A DNA stretch of 64,000 nt from JAJDXW01 sp965214795. Lineage in GTDB: Bacteria; Pseudomonadota; Gammaproteobacteria; HK1. Below the pieces are notes generated by a model. The model saw only the letters and a program-made list of their open reading frames with translations, ran no database searches and was not told where the DNA came from. Of the stretch, positions 1-8,424 are shown piece after piece (the first letter of the stretch is position 1; every line of letters starts with the position of its first letter). The stretch lies in contig OZ243976.1 in NCBI GenBank assembly GCA_965214795.1, positions 1,364,001 through 1,428,000 on the forward strand, read 5' to 3'. The translations under genes were made by a program, and so were the position numbers.

Positions 1-2
1 AG

Positions 3-3000
3 CCGTTCAGGACCCCTGCGGGATCGGGGAAGCGCATCAACCTCGAAAACGTCGTTCTGCACTTCACCAACATGCCCCTTGCGACGAGCCAGGTGAAACT
101 GTACCTGTATCGCAGCAAGCCGAATCCGAATCCCCCGGTCCCCCCGGCCTTTGCTCCGACGGTTCCGGATGCGGGTACGATCGATCAGACGACCCATGCG
201 TTGCCCGTGAACGATCCCGGCCGAATTCTCGAGTTCCGAACCCCCACGCGCCTGGGGGGAAACAGATACCGGTTCGCCGCACCCGGCAACACGGTTCTTT
301 CGGCGGGCACCACGTACCACCTGTATTTGTGGTCGGTGCCGCATGTTGACGGACCCAGGTGGAAAACGGTGGATATCGCTGCCACTCCTGGTGGCGGCCC
401 TGGTAACGTGGATTTCACCGGGAATGCGTTCCAGTGTTCGTCAGGCTGGACTCTCTTGCGCGGGCTCCGCGACGATCCGCTAATCACTTCCGATGAGGGT
501 TGGTTCCCTTATGACAAGAACACGTTTGTTACGGAGATCATCGGAAGGCCGAACCACGACCCCGGCCAGCCACCGACGATCGGCGGCGCGGCGAGGGTGG
601 GCGAGGAGTTGACGGTCCACACCTCGAGCATCATGGACGACAACGGTGCGCCCTCGTCGGGCTTCACCTACCAGTGGATGCGGGTGGACGCCGATGGCGT
701 GTCGAACCCGGAAGACATTGCCGGCGCGACTGCGCAGACCTACACCCTGGTCGAGGACGACCAGGGCAGGAAGGTGCAGGTGAAGGTGAGGTTCACCGAC
801 GACGACTGCTACGAGAACGAGGCGCTCAGCGTCCTCTCCGGCGTGGTGTCCGAGGCCAACGTCCCCGCCACGGGTCTGGCGATGAGCGGCAGGGCGAAGG
901 TCGGCGAGACGCTGACGGCGGAGGTCGACGGCATCGAGGACCCCAATGGCCTGACCCCGCCGGTGTCCTACACCTACCGGTGGGCGCGGGTGGACGCCGA
1001 CGGCGCGTCGAACCCGGAAGACATCGCCGGCGCGACCTCGCAGACCCATGACCTGCGGGAAGACGACCTGGGCAAGCGGGTGCGGGTGACGGTGAGATTC
1101 AACGACGACGACGGCAACCCCGAGGCGCTCCGCGCCCTCTCCGGCGTGGTGTCCGAGGCCAACGTCCCCGCCCCGGAGGGTGGTCTGCGGATCAGCGGCA
1201 CGGCACAGGTGGGCGAGACGCTGACGGCGGAGGTGGGCGGCATCGAGGACCCCGACGGCCTGACCCCGCCGGTGTCCTACACCTACCAGTGGGCGCGGGT
1301 GGACGCCGACGGCGCGTCGAACCCGGAAGACGTTGTCGGCGCGACCTCGCAGACCCATGACCTGCGGGAAGACGACTTGGGCAAGCGGGTGCGGGTGACG
1401 GTGAGATTCAACGACGACGACGGCAACCCCGAGGCGCTCACCGTCCTCTCCGGCGTGGTGGCGGCCCGGGACAACGTCCCCGCCACGGGTCTGGCGATGA
1501 GCGGCACGGCGCAGATCGGCGAGACGCTGACGGCGGAGACGGGCGGCATCGAGGACCCCGACGGCCTGACCCCGCCGGTGTCCTACACCTACCAGTGGGC
1601 GCGGGTGGACGCCGACGGCGCATCGAACCCGGAAGACATCGCCGGCGCGACCTCGCAGACCCATGACCTGGGGGAAGACGACTTGGGCAGGCGGGTGCGG
1701 GTGACGGTGAGGTTCAATGACGACGACGGCAACCCCGAGGCGCTCGGCGCCCTCTCCGGCGTGGTGCTGTCCCGCATCACGGAGGAGAGCGAGGTCGTCA
1801 AAGGGGAGCTGACCCGGTTCGGCGAGACGGTGGCCGGGCAGGTGCTCGACGGAGTGCAGCGGCGCTTCGAAGCGCCTCGCGTGCCGGGGGTGCGGACAAC
1901 GTTCGCCGGGCAGCACGTCGACTGGAGCCGGGCGAGCCGGGATCCGGACCGGGAGGGGGTCGCTGCGAACACCGTCCGAGCCCTGGGTACCCTGAGCGGT
2001 CGGGAACTGCTGACCGGAAGCTCTCTCCTGTTCTCGGGAGAGACCGCAAGGGGGGGCGGGTATACGTCGGTGTGGGCCCAGGGGGCCTACGGAGCCTACG
2101 CTGGTGAAGATGACGGGGTCGAGATCGACGGTTCGGTGCGGACGGGCCAGCTCGGGGCGGACTGGACGTCCGGACCGTGGATGCTGGGAGTGTCGGTCGC
2201 GCACAGCGTGGGCGAGAGCGACTACCGGGGTGACGGAGAGGGCGAGATCGAAACCTCGCTGACCGGTATCTACCCCTATGCTCGCTACGAGTTCACGGAG
2301 CGGAACTCGATATGGGCGGTGACCGGCCGCGGCGAAGGGAGTCTCAAGCTCAAGCCGAAGGACGGGAGCAGCCAGGGCGAGGTCGAAACCGACATCGGTC
2401 TCACGACGGGCGCGGCCGGGTTGCGGGTCGAGGTACTGGAAGAGGACGACGACGAGGCCGTCGCCGGCATCTCCCTGGCGGTGAAGTCGGATGTGATGTT
2501 CGTGAACATGACCTCGAAAGAAGTGACGGGCCGGCTTTCGGCGACCTCCCCCGAAACGAACCGCGTGCGTGTCGGTCTCGAAGGCTCGCGGCGCATCGTG
2601 CTCGAGAACGGCGCGACGCTGATCCCCTCCGCCGAGATCGGCGTGCGCCATGACGGCGGCAGCGTGTCCGCCGGGACGGGGGCGGACGTCGGCGCCGGTG
2701 TCGTCTATGCGAACCCCGCGCACGGCTGGTCGGTCGACCTCAAGGGGCGTTCACTGATCGCGCACGAGACATCCGGCACTCGGGAATGGGGTGTCTCCGG
2801 CGCGGTCCGCTACGAAGGGGATCGGTTCACGGAGCGGGGCCTCGTCGCGTCGCTCGACGGCGGCTACGGGGCGCAGGCCTCGGGCGGGGCGGATGCCCTG
2901 TTCGCCCTGGACAAGCTCGAAGACCTGGAGGCGGGGGACGGGACGCTCCCCGGAGGGCGTTTTCATGCCGAGGTCGGCTACGGACTGCCGGCGTTCGGAA

Positions 3001-3179
3001 ACCGCTTCATCAGCAGGCCCCGGGCGAGCCTCGGCCTGACGGAGACGGGCTCCGCATGGCGGCTCGGCTGGTGGGTCACGCCGGCGCGCACCGGGCTGCT
3101 GAACCTGAGTGGAGGCATCGATCTCGACCCCCGCGACGAGGAGTACAGCATCGGGTTGCAGCTCGATGCCCGGTTCTGA
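3..3179 (+). CDS. Autotransporter with Ig-like repeats, 5' end missing
   Basis: The frame is open from the left edge, so the true start lies outside; 1,058 codons are visible before the TGA. The N-terminal part continues smoothly upstream of the first ATG (nt 72), so that ATG is not the start. Four tandem repeats of about 100 residues follow (nt ~565-1770), with the recurring core VGETLTAEV, YQWARVDADG and VRVTVRFNDDDGN. After a linker/helical stretch (nt ~1771-2055), the last ~370 residues (nt ~2060-3176) alternate short amphipathic strands beginning TSVWAQGAYGAYAG and end in LQLDARF. A C-terminal Phe is typical of an autotransporter beta-barrel (PF03797-like). Inferred role: a surface-exposed passenger anchored in the outer membrane. 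No protease triad is visible in the part present. Adhesin or structural protein is the likeliest reading. Confidence 0.85.
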   Translation, partial: PFRTPAGSGKRINLENVVLHFTNMPLATSQVKLYLYRSKPNPNPPVPPAFAPTVPDAGTIDQTTHALPVNDPGRILEFRTPTRLGGNRYRFAAPGNTVLSAGTTYHLYLWSVPHVDGPRWKTVDIAATPGGGPGNVDFTGNAFQCSSGWTLLRGLRDDPLITSDEGWFPYDKNTFVTEIIGRPNHDPGQPPTIGGAARVGEELTVHTSSIMDDNGAPSSGFTYQWMRVDADGVSNPEDIAGATAQTYTLVEDDQGRKVQVKVRFTDDDCYENEALSVLSGVVSEANVPATGLAMSGRAKVGETLTAEVDGIEDPNGLTPPVSYTYRWARVDADGASNPEDIAGATSQTHDLREDDLGKRVRVTVRFNDDDGNPEALRALSGVVSEANVPAPEGGLRISGTAQVGETLTAEVGGIEDPDGLTPPVSYTYQWARVDADGASNPEDVVGATSQTHDLREDDLGKRVRVTVRFNDDDGNPEALTVLSGVVAARDNVPATGLAMSGTAQIGETLTAETGGIEDPDGLTPPVSYTYQWARVDADGASNPEDIAGATSQTHDLGEDDLGRRVRVTVRFNDDDGNPEALGALSGVVLSRITEESEVVKGELTRFGETVAGQVLDGVQRRFEAPRVPGVRTTFAGQHVDWSRASRDPDREGVAANTVRALGTLSGRELLTGSSLLFSGETARGGGYTSVWAQGAYGAYAGEDDGVEIDGSVRTGQLGADWTSGPWMLGVSVAHSVGESDYRGDGEGEIETSLTGIYPYARYEFTERNSIWAVTGRGEGSLKLKPKDGSSQGEVETDIGLTTGAAGLRVEVLEEDDDEAVAGISLAVKSDVMFVNMTSKEVTGRLSATSPETNRVRVGLEGSRRIVLENGATLIPSAEIGVRHDGGSVSAGTGADVGAGVVYANPAHGWSVDLKGRSLIAHETSGTREWGVSGAVRYEGDRFTERGLVASLDGGYGAQASGGADALFALDKLEDLEAGDGTLPGGRFHAEVGYGLPAFGNRFISRPRASLGLTETGSAWRLGWWVTPARTGLLNLSGGIDLDPRDEEYSIGLQLDARF
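565..1770 (+). repeat. Four ~300-bp intragenic repeats encoding Ig-like domains
   Basis: Units begin at about nt 565, 871, 1171 and 1477. Units 2-4 are nearly identical at DNA level over stretches such as the GACCCCGCCGGTGTCCTACA block. Unit 1 is clearly diverged. This suggests recent copying within the gene and makes copy number prone to change by recombination. Confidence 0.85.
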
Positions 3180-4081
3180 GCGAACCGGGATGCGGATACC
3201 GGACTACCGGACGGACTGACCGAGACGGTCGGCAACCCTCCGCGCATCCGCCTCCGCAAGGCGTCGGAGATGAGCGGCCGCACCGGGTTGGCAGGAGGGT
3301 CGGCAGGGGCGCCCTCATTCGTGCCCTCGGGGGGTCCTGCGGGCCGCGTGGATGCGGCCGATCGGCCCGCCCGCGCGCGGCGAGCGCCATCCCGGCCCCT
3401 CGTTTCCGTCGGGAACCGTAGCGTGGGATGACCCTGAGGACGGTGCGCAACCCTCTGGTGACATTTCCGGCGATCGTCTATCGTCGCGCACATGGCGATG
3501 CGCGACGAGGATTTCGGAGCGTTCGGAGCGGCGCTGGCCCTGACCGAAGCGGCCGACGGGGTCCGGTCGTGTCCCCTGTCGACGTCGGAACCGCCCGACG
3601 GGCAGTCTCGGTGCGAACAGGCGCACGCCCGCACGGAGGCGGAACGGGCGCGGGGGGATGCCATTGGAACCATCATACGGAACGGATTGGCTCACCGAGC
3701 GAGCTTCGTACGTAGTCAGGAAAGTGGCAGAGGTCGAGGCTTGTGCCGGTGGATGTCGGGGCAAATTCGTTCTCCGCGATCCACGATGTCTGCCAGCCAT
3801 CGCAACTGTTTGATTCAGGCACTTTTCTCCGGGATGGCGCCCGAATCTGCCCAAGGTGCTCTCGGTCCGGGGTGCTCTCGGCGCACACGGCACCCTGAAT
3901 TGATTCGATGCCGTCAGGAGAGATATCGTCAGGAGAACAGATCGGCCCTGCGGTGGGTGCCTTTCCGGGGCGGTCCCACAGCCCGCTCGACCCGGCCGCG
4001 GGTTCCGTTGCGGCCGCGGATCCGCTCGGTCGGGGGCGGGCGGCGCCGGCCGGGGCGGACGTCGCGGAACGGGAGGGGATG
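3180..4081. other. Intergenic stretch without a convincing gene
   Basis: About 900 bp between the autotransporter stop and the nucleotidyltransferase start. Several overlapping open frames exist on both strands, but none has a recognisable motif or a ribosome binding site. The part around nt 3660-3830 is visibly less GC-rich than its surroundings. It contains a 22-bp string (nt 3700-3721) that recurs inverted at nt 27112-27133 with one mismatch, so it may be decayed mobile DNA. Confidence 0.5.
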
Positions 4082-5140
4082 ATGGAGGGCGGCGCGCACT
4101 CGCGCGAGCCGGCGCACGAGAGGGGCCGGGCCGTGGCGCCGCCTCTCGTGCTCCTTGCCGGGAGCGATTCGCGCCCCCCCCGGCTCACCCCGGCGGGGCG
4201 GGGATACCGGGCGCTCGCCGGCCACAAGTCCGCCGATCTGAAGATCGATGGCCGGCCGCTCGTGCGCTGCATCCTCGACCGGCTGATCGCGTCGAACCGC
4301 TTTTCCGATCTCTACGTCGTGGGGCCGTCGCGGACCTACGCCGGGCTCGTGGACGGGGCCCGGCTCGTCGACTGCGACGCTCGGCTCGAAGACAACCTTC
4401 GCGCCGCGTTCGAAGCGGTCCGCGAGGACCATCCCCATGGCCCCATCGCCTTTCTCGCGAGCGACATCCTGCCGGACCCCGAGACCATACGGGTGGCAAT
4501 GGATCGGTACGCGGACGACGCCCCCTGCGACGTGTTCTTCCCCCTTGCGGAGCTGTCGGGCGATGAAGCCGGGCTCGGACCGTCCGCCTGGAAGCCTCGA
4601 TACCGGCTCCGCCTCGACGTGGACTCCACACCGAGCACGATCCTGCCCGGACACCTCGTCATCGTCGACCCGGACGCGCTCCGCATCGGGCTCGTGTACC
4701 GGCTGATCGCGCTCAGCTACCGCACCCGCAACCGGCCGATCGGTGGCCGCGGCCTGGCCATGCTGCGGGGGGTCCTCATGACCGTGCTCCGCGAGGACCT
4801 CCACCAGCTCTTCACCCTGGGTCTGCCCGATCTGACCGCGGCGGTCATCGCGGACGGGGCGGCGGTGGTGATGGGTCTCAAGTCGGGGAACATGACCCGC
4901 GAACGGCTCGAACGGGCGGTGCGCCGGGTGGTGGTGAGCTCCGGTCACCGCCGCCGATATCCGCGGCGCAGGGTGCGGCTGCCGATCGTCGCCGGCATCC
5001 TGTCGCTCGCCCGGGACATCGACACCGAGGAAGAGGCGCGCGCGATCGGCGCCGAGTGGCGCCGAAGTGTTCGTTCGGACCGTGCCGCCCGGCGCGGTCG
5101 CCCGGGCCCCGGGCCGGGCAGCACCCGGCTGCGGGCCTGA
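4082..5140 (+). CDS. NTP-transferase (GT-A fold) family protein with frameshifted C-terminus
   Basis: The protein has 352 residues. The N-terminus shows a nucleotide-binding start (VLLAGSDSRPPRL), then HKSADLKIDGRPLVRCILD, equivalent to the K-x-L-x-x-x-G-R-P-L segment of MobA/IspD/GlmU-type nucleotidyltransferases, and the region FLASDILPDP with the expected metal-binding Asp. The exact substrate cannot be told. Two ATGs are adjacent (4079, 4082); GGGAGG at 4071-4076 is better spaced from the second. The C-terminus appears altered: an imperfect 10-bp tandem duplication at 5048-5068 shifts the frame. Without it the protein would read GAEVFVRTVPPG and end at an ATGA overlap with the next start (nt 5177). 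A second copy of this gene end at 12.1 kb keeps that original frame, which supports the frameshift. Confidence 0.65.
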   Translation: MEGGAHSREPAHERGRAVAPPLVLLAGSDSRPPRLTPAGRGYRALAGHKSADLKIDGRPLVRCILDRLIASNRFSDLYVVGPSRTYAGLVDGARLVDCDARLEDNLRAAFEAVREDHPHGPIAFLASDILPDPETIRVAMDRYADDAPCDVFFPLAELSGDEAGLGPSAWKPRYRLRLDVDSTPSTILPGHLVIVDPDALRIGLVYRLIALSYRTRNRPIGGRGLAMLRGVLMTVLREDLHQLFTLGLPDLTAAVIADGAAVVMGLKSGNMTRERLERAVRRVVVSSGHRRRYPRRRVRLPIVAGILSLARDIDTEEEARAIGAEWRRSVRSDRAARRGRPGPGPGSTRLRA

Positions 5141-5176
5141 CGGCCGGGCCGGGTTCGCCGCCCCGTCGGAGAGGCG

Positions 5177-5434
5177 ATGAAGCTCGAACGAACCCGGCTC
5201 GCGTTCGTCGGCATGGACAAAGGCTCGGCTCCGCCTGCCCGCCCGGTGCCGCTCGCGATGCCGCGAAGCCGGCCCGGACCGTGCCCGCGCTGCTCGTGGA
5301 GCTCGCGGAACGCCACCCCGAGGTCGAGTTCGTGGCCGGCGCCGGCCGGCGCTTCCGCTATCCCGAGTGGTACTCGCCACCACCGGCAAGGTGCGAAAGC
5401 TCGGGATGATGAGGGAGCTCTTCACGGCGAATGA
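5177..5434 (+). pseudogene. Remnant of an acyl-CoA synthetase (ANL family), internal deletion
   Basis: A start ATG at 5177, coupled to the previous gene by GGAGAGGCGATGA, opens MKLERTRLAFVGM. After a frame change near nt 5260 the sequence reads LLVELAERHPEVEF followed by GAGRRFRYPEW, which resembles the first strands of AMP-binding enzymes. After another frame change near 5370 it reads VVLATTGKVRKLGMMREL, which resembles the C-terminal A10 motif (x-x-GK-x-x-K/R) of the same family. The ~450 residues normally between are missing. I read this as an acyl-CoA synthetase collapsed by an internal deletion. The assignment rests on short motifs only. Confidence 0.5.
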
Positions 5435-5520
5435 CGACGACCGAGCCTCCTCGGTCCCGGGGTCGGGCGCGCGGAGGGAACCCAGGCGGAGGGAACCCGG
5501 TCGGGCGCGGAGGAGGGCGG

Positions 5521-6390
5521 ATGCGTGGGAAGATCTGCCTCGTGACCGGGGCGACGGACGGCATCGGCTGGATGACCGCCCGCGCCCTCGCCCGCGACGG
5601 AGCCCGGGTCCTCGTCGTTGGACGCGATCGGGCCAAGGGCGAGCGGCGCACTGCCGCCCTCCGTGCCGAGACCGGCAACGATGCGGTCGAATTCGAGCTC
5701 GCGGACCTCGCGGCGCAGGCGGAGATCCGCGCCCTCGTCGCACGGCTCGCCGTGAACCTGCCCCGCCTCGACGTGCTTGTGAACAACGTCGGGGCGTGGT
5801 TCCACCGCCGCCTCGAGGGCCCCGACGGCATCGAGATGACCTGGGCCCTCAACCATCTCGGCCCGTTCCTCCTCACCGGGCTCGTGCTCGATCTCCTTGG
5901 CGCGGCGCAGGCGGGACGCATCGTCAACGTCGCGTCGCGCGCCCACCGCGGCCCGCAGGTGAGCTTCGACGACCCCGAGGGGAGGAAGCGCTACGCCGGC
6001 TGGCGCGCCTACCAACAGTCGAAGCTCGCCAACCTCCTCTTCACCTACCGGCTCGCGGAGCGGCTGGGCACGGCGGGCCGCGTGACCGCGAACTGCCTGC
6101 ATCCGGGGTTCGTCGCGAGCCGGTTCGGCCACAACAATTCGGGTCTCCCCCGGCTTTTCGCGAGCGCCGCGCAGCGTCTCTTCGCTATCAGCGAGGAGAA
6201 GGGGGCGGCGACCAGCCACTACCTCGCCGCCGACGAAGCGGTGGCGGGGGTGACCGGGCGCTACTTCGTCAGGTGCCGCCCGGTGGAGAGCTCGCCGGCC
6301 TCGCGCGACCGCGAGGCGCAGGCCCTGCTCTGGCGGATGAGCGAGGAGATGACCGGCTTCCGCTATCCCGATGCGGCGCTCTCCGGCTGA
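5521..6390 (+). CDS. Short-chain dehydrogenase/reductase (retinol dehydrogenase-like)
   Basis: The protein has 289 residues, a usual SDR length. Start chosen at 5521 because GGAGGAGGGCGG sits just upstream and the next residues RGKICLVTGATDGIG carry the Rossmann TGxxxGIG motif. NNVG replaces the usual NNAG. The catalytic Ser lies in VNVASRAH and the Tyr/Lys pair in YQQSK. The C-terminal half (NCLHPGFVASRF, then EEKGAATSHYLA) matches the retinol dehydrogenase/WWOX-like SDR branch. It is an NAD(P)-dependent oxidoreductase of unknown substrate. It lies between two broken CoA-metabolism genes, so it may belong to a decaying catabolic set. Confidence 0.88.
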   Translation: MRGKICLVTGATDGIGWMTARALARDGARVLVVGRDRAKGERRTAALRAETGNDAVEFELADLAAQAEIRALVARLAVNLPRLDVLVNNVGAWFHRRLEGPDGIEMTWALNHLGPFLLTGLVLDLLGAAQAGRIVNVASRAHRGPQVSFDDPEGRKRYAGWRAYQQSKLANLLFTYRLAERLGTAGRVTANCLHPGFVASRFGHNNSGLPRLFASAAQRLFAISEEKGAATSHYLAADEAVAGVTGRYFVRCRPVESSPASRDREAQALLWRMSEEMTGFRYPDAALSG

Positions 6391-6434
6391 GGCGTTCTCC
6401 CGCTCCGGGAGGCGGCGGGCGGGGCCGCGCGGTC

Positions 6435-6581
6435 GTCCACCTCGCTTCGGTCGAGGCCGGCATCTTCGAGCGCGGATCGGGATGCGGCCGCGCCGAGCGC
6501 GGGCTGGCTCTCCGGGAGGTGCCGTCCGGAGCGGCTCGCCCCGATGCCCGGGATCGCGGCCCGGACGGATATCGCCGTCAT
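6435..6581 (-). pseudogene. Truncated thiolase-superfamily N-terminus
   Basis: Read leftward from the ATG at 6581, preceded by AAGGAG at ideal spacing, the frame begins MTAISVRAAIPGIGASR and continues LPESQPALGAAASRSALEDA, then GLDRSEVDD. This is the typical opening of thiolase/acetyl-CoA acetyltransferase-like proteins of the lipid-transfer branch. After ~49 residues the similarity stops, the frame runs into arbitrary sequence and ends at 6363. No catalytic Cys region is left. It is a gene start with an intact ribosome binding site but no body. Confidence 0.55.
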
Positions 6582-6626
6582 GCAAGCTCCTTGGGATGCG
6601 CTGCTGCGAATGTCCGGGGTTGGCAG

Positions 6627-7106
6627 TCAGGAGTTCCGGTTCTTCAACAGCACGAAGACCGCGAATGCACGGCGTTCCCGGATCGGGGTCGAGTCGAACT
6701 TCTCGATGACGTTGGCCGTGACTTCGATGTCTTCCACGACTTCGGATTTCCTCCAGCGGCCTTCCCGCGCTTGCGGCTCGTAGTCTGCCCGGTGGCGCTT
6801 GCGCTGCATGTCGGCGAACTTGTCTGCGAAAGCTTCTATCCCGGACGGGAACGCACGGATGGTCGGGCTGGAACACCGGGACCGCGCGTGTCCATGCTCC
6901 AACGCTCGGTATGCCTGCCGCCACGCGGGTTCCTTTCGATGCATGCGGGTCTTCCCGACCAGGGTGCCGGCGCAGCACTTCGCCACGCAGTGGATCATTG
7001 CGTAGTAAGTGGTGCTGACCGCTCGGCGCAGGTTCGACTGCTTCGGCGCCCCCGGGCCGTCCCCAACCGTGCGCCGCGCCGTCGCGATGAGGTCACGTGG
7101 GGTCAT
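6627..7106 (-). CDS. HEPN-like helical protein
   Basis: The protein has 159 residues. Near the N-terminus it has LRRAVSTTYYAMIHCVAKC, matching the xSxxYYAxxH signature of HEPN-type four-helix proteins. The C-terminal part (RADYEPQAREGRW, then SEVVEDIEVTANVIEKF) is helical and charged. Many HEPN proteins are RNases or partners of nucleotidyltransferases in toxin-antitoxin, defence or stress systems; the specific role here is unknown. The start overlaps the end of the upstream gene by 14 bp and has no strong ribosome binding site of its own, so translational coupling is likely. Codon use is less GC-biased than in neighbouring enzymes, consistent with acquisition. Confidence 0.6.
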   Translation of the reverse strand: MTPRDLIATARRTVGDGPGAPKQSNLRRAVSTTYYAMIHCVAKCCAGTLVGKTRMHRKEPAWRQAYRALEHGHARSRCSSPTIRAFPSGIEAFADKFADMQRKRHRADYEPQAREGRWRKSEVVEDIEVTANVIEKFDSTPIRERRAFAVFVLLKNRNS

Positions 7107-7425
7107 GGAGCTGGTCCCATTCCGGATCCCATTCCGATTTCCATTCCGACTTCATGGTCAGGGACAGGATCGGGAATTCGGTCACCCCCTCGTCGAGGAG
7201 CCGCTCTCTGAGGAGTCGACGGAGGTTGATGATGCGCTCGGTACGCAGGCGCTCCCGCTCGCCCTCGTAGATGGCCTTGATATCGAGGTAGTCCAGGTCG
7301 TCATCGTCGTCGTAACGCTCCGTGTCGAGTGCGATCAGGATCTTGTAGAAAACGATGTCGTCCAGTCGCTCCCTGATGGTCGTCTCCACAACGCGCCGTG
7401 CGCGTTTCTGTTTCTCAGGCGTCAT
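7093..7425 (-). CDS. Hypothetical protein, partner of the HEPN-like gene
   Basis: The protein has 110 residues. Start at 7425 is set by GGGAGGCTCGGAG directly upstream. It begins MTPEKQKRARRVVETTIRER, has an acidic centre (DTERYDDDDDLDYLD) and a basic/helical second half (ERLRTERIINLRRLLRERL). I recognise no family. It is the first gene of a two-gene minus-strand unit with the HEPN-like gene and overlaps it by 14 bp, so the two probably act together, for example as a regulator/antitoxin and effector. A decayed copy of its upstream region and first codons (MTPERLERARR) lies at 11.1 kb. Confidence 0.6.
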   Translation of the reverse strand: MTPEKQKRARRVVETTIRERLDDIVFYKILIALDTERYDDDDDLDYLDIKAIYEGERERLRTERIINLRRLLRERLLDEGVTEFPILSLTMKSEWKSEWDPEWDQLHDPT

Positions 7426-7606
7426 CTCCGAGCCTCCCGTCCGGGGTGGCGACACCGTACCATCGTTCGCTACGCCGCCACAGATTCGGTCATGGGAAAA
7501 TCTTCCCGACTGCAGCACTCCCGCTCGCCCTTCGGGGCGGAGAAGATCGGGAAACGCCGCGTAGACGAACGGCTCAGCCCCCCTGAACTTCGGAGGCTCT
7601 CGACGA

Positions 7607-8392
7607 ATGGAATACCGGCACCTCAAGGTGGAGCGGCGCGGGCGCGTCGCCGTCGTAACGTTCCACCGCCCCGAGAAGGCGAACGCCCTCAACGCGCTTC
7701 ATATCGAGGAGATCGAGCACGCGGCGCTCGCTTTTCGCGACGATGCCGAGACCCGCGCGGTCGTCTTCACGGGGGCCGGGCGGCACTTCACCTCGGGGGC
7801 GGACCTCACCGAGCCCGAGTCCGCGCCGCCCACCCTCGTCATGCACCGCCGCCGCCGGCGCATCGGGCAGCGGGCGATCACCGCGCTTCGCGAGATGGAC
7901 CAGGCCACCATCGCGGCATGGCGGGGGGCGGCGATGGGCGGAGGGGCGTGCATCGCGACCGCCCTCGACTTCCGCATCGGTGCGCGCGACTGTTTCATGT
8001 CCTATCCCGAGATCAACATCGGGGTGAACCTGATGTGGAACAGTCTTCCGCTCCTCGTGCGCCTGGTCGGGCCGGCCCGCGCCAAGCAGCTCGTGATGGG
8101 TGGAGAGCGGGTGCCGGGGCCGCGGCTCCTCGAATGGGGCGTGCTCGACGAGATGGTGGATGGGCACCAGGTCCTGGACCGGGCGCTCGCCTGGGCGGAG
8201 CACTACGCGGGCCGGCCGCCGGTGGCGGCGCAGATGATCAAGCGAAGCGTCAACGCGATCTCGAGCGCGCTCGACGGCGCGATCATGCACGCCGACTTCG
8301 ACCAGCACCTCCTTGCGTCCGCGACCGAGGACGCGGCTGACGCGGTCGATGCGTGGCTCGCCGGGCGCGAGCCGGAGTTCGAAGGCCGCTGA
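7607..8392 (+). CDS. Enoyl-CoA hydratase/isomerase (crotonase) family protein
   Basis: The protein has 261 residues, normal for crotonases. The N-terminal RVAVVTFHRPEKANALN and the oxyanion-hole motif GRHFTSGADL are clear, as is the second oxyanion-hole segment AAMGGGACIA. At the position of Glu144 in rat crotonase (GGGCEL) the sequence has GGGAC, so one of the two catalytic Glu residues seems absent. The other Glu is kept in SYPEINIGVN. The protein may therefore be an isomerase, hydrolase or other crotonase-fold enzyme rather than a hydratase. It is divergent from the HEPN-like pair and shares its promoter region with it. The first ~70 bp of the gene are copied at 11297-11367. Confidence 0.85.
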   Translation: MEYRHLKVERRGRVAVVTFHRPEKANALNALHIEEIEHAALAFRDDAETRAVVFTGAGRHFTSGADLTEPESAPPTLVMHRRRRRIGQRAITALREMDQATIAAWRGAAMGGGACIATALDFRIGARDCFMSYPEINIGVNLMWNSLPLLVRLVGPARAKQLVMGGERVPGPRLLEWGVLDEMVDGHQVLDRALAWAEHYAGRPPVAAQMIKRSVNAISSALDGAIMHADFDQHLLASATEDAADAVDAWLAGREPEFEGR

Positions 8393-8424
8393 CCCGAAAA
8401 AATCACCGATTTTTGCGGATGATC
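8393..8424 (-). repeat. Degenerate copy of a dispersed repeat, hairpin after crotonase stop
   Basis: Immediately after the crotonase stop the sequence holds AAAAATCACCGATTTTT, a short perfect hairpin. Together with the preceding CCCGAA it matches the conserved half (TCGGTGA-T-rich-CGGG on the other strand) of the repeats at 27241, 27466 and 30809. It could serve as a weak terminator here. Confidence 0.5.

Noticed and set aside
480..2723. Minus-strand open frame of 747 codons opposite the autotransporter
   Set aside because: Antisense register of the repeat-bearing gene; the sense frame has a clear barrel and repeats.
3492..4082. Plus-strand 196-codon frame before the NTP-transferase
   Set aside because: Arg/Ser/Gly-rich without motifs or a ribosome binding site, and it overlaps the better supported start region of the next gene.
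5367..7211. Plus-strand 614-codon frame overlapping the SDR gene
   Set aside because: Arg/Pro-rich shadow. The SDR in another frame has all catalytic motifs.
7009..8340. Plus-strand 443-codon frame overlapping the HEPN pair and crotonase
   Set aside because: Shadow of the crotonase frame; no motifs.
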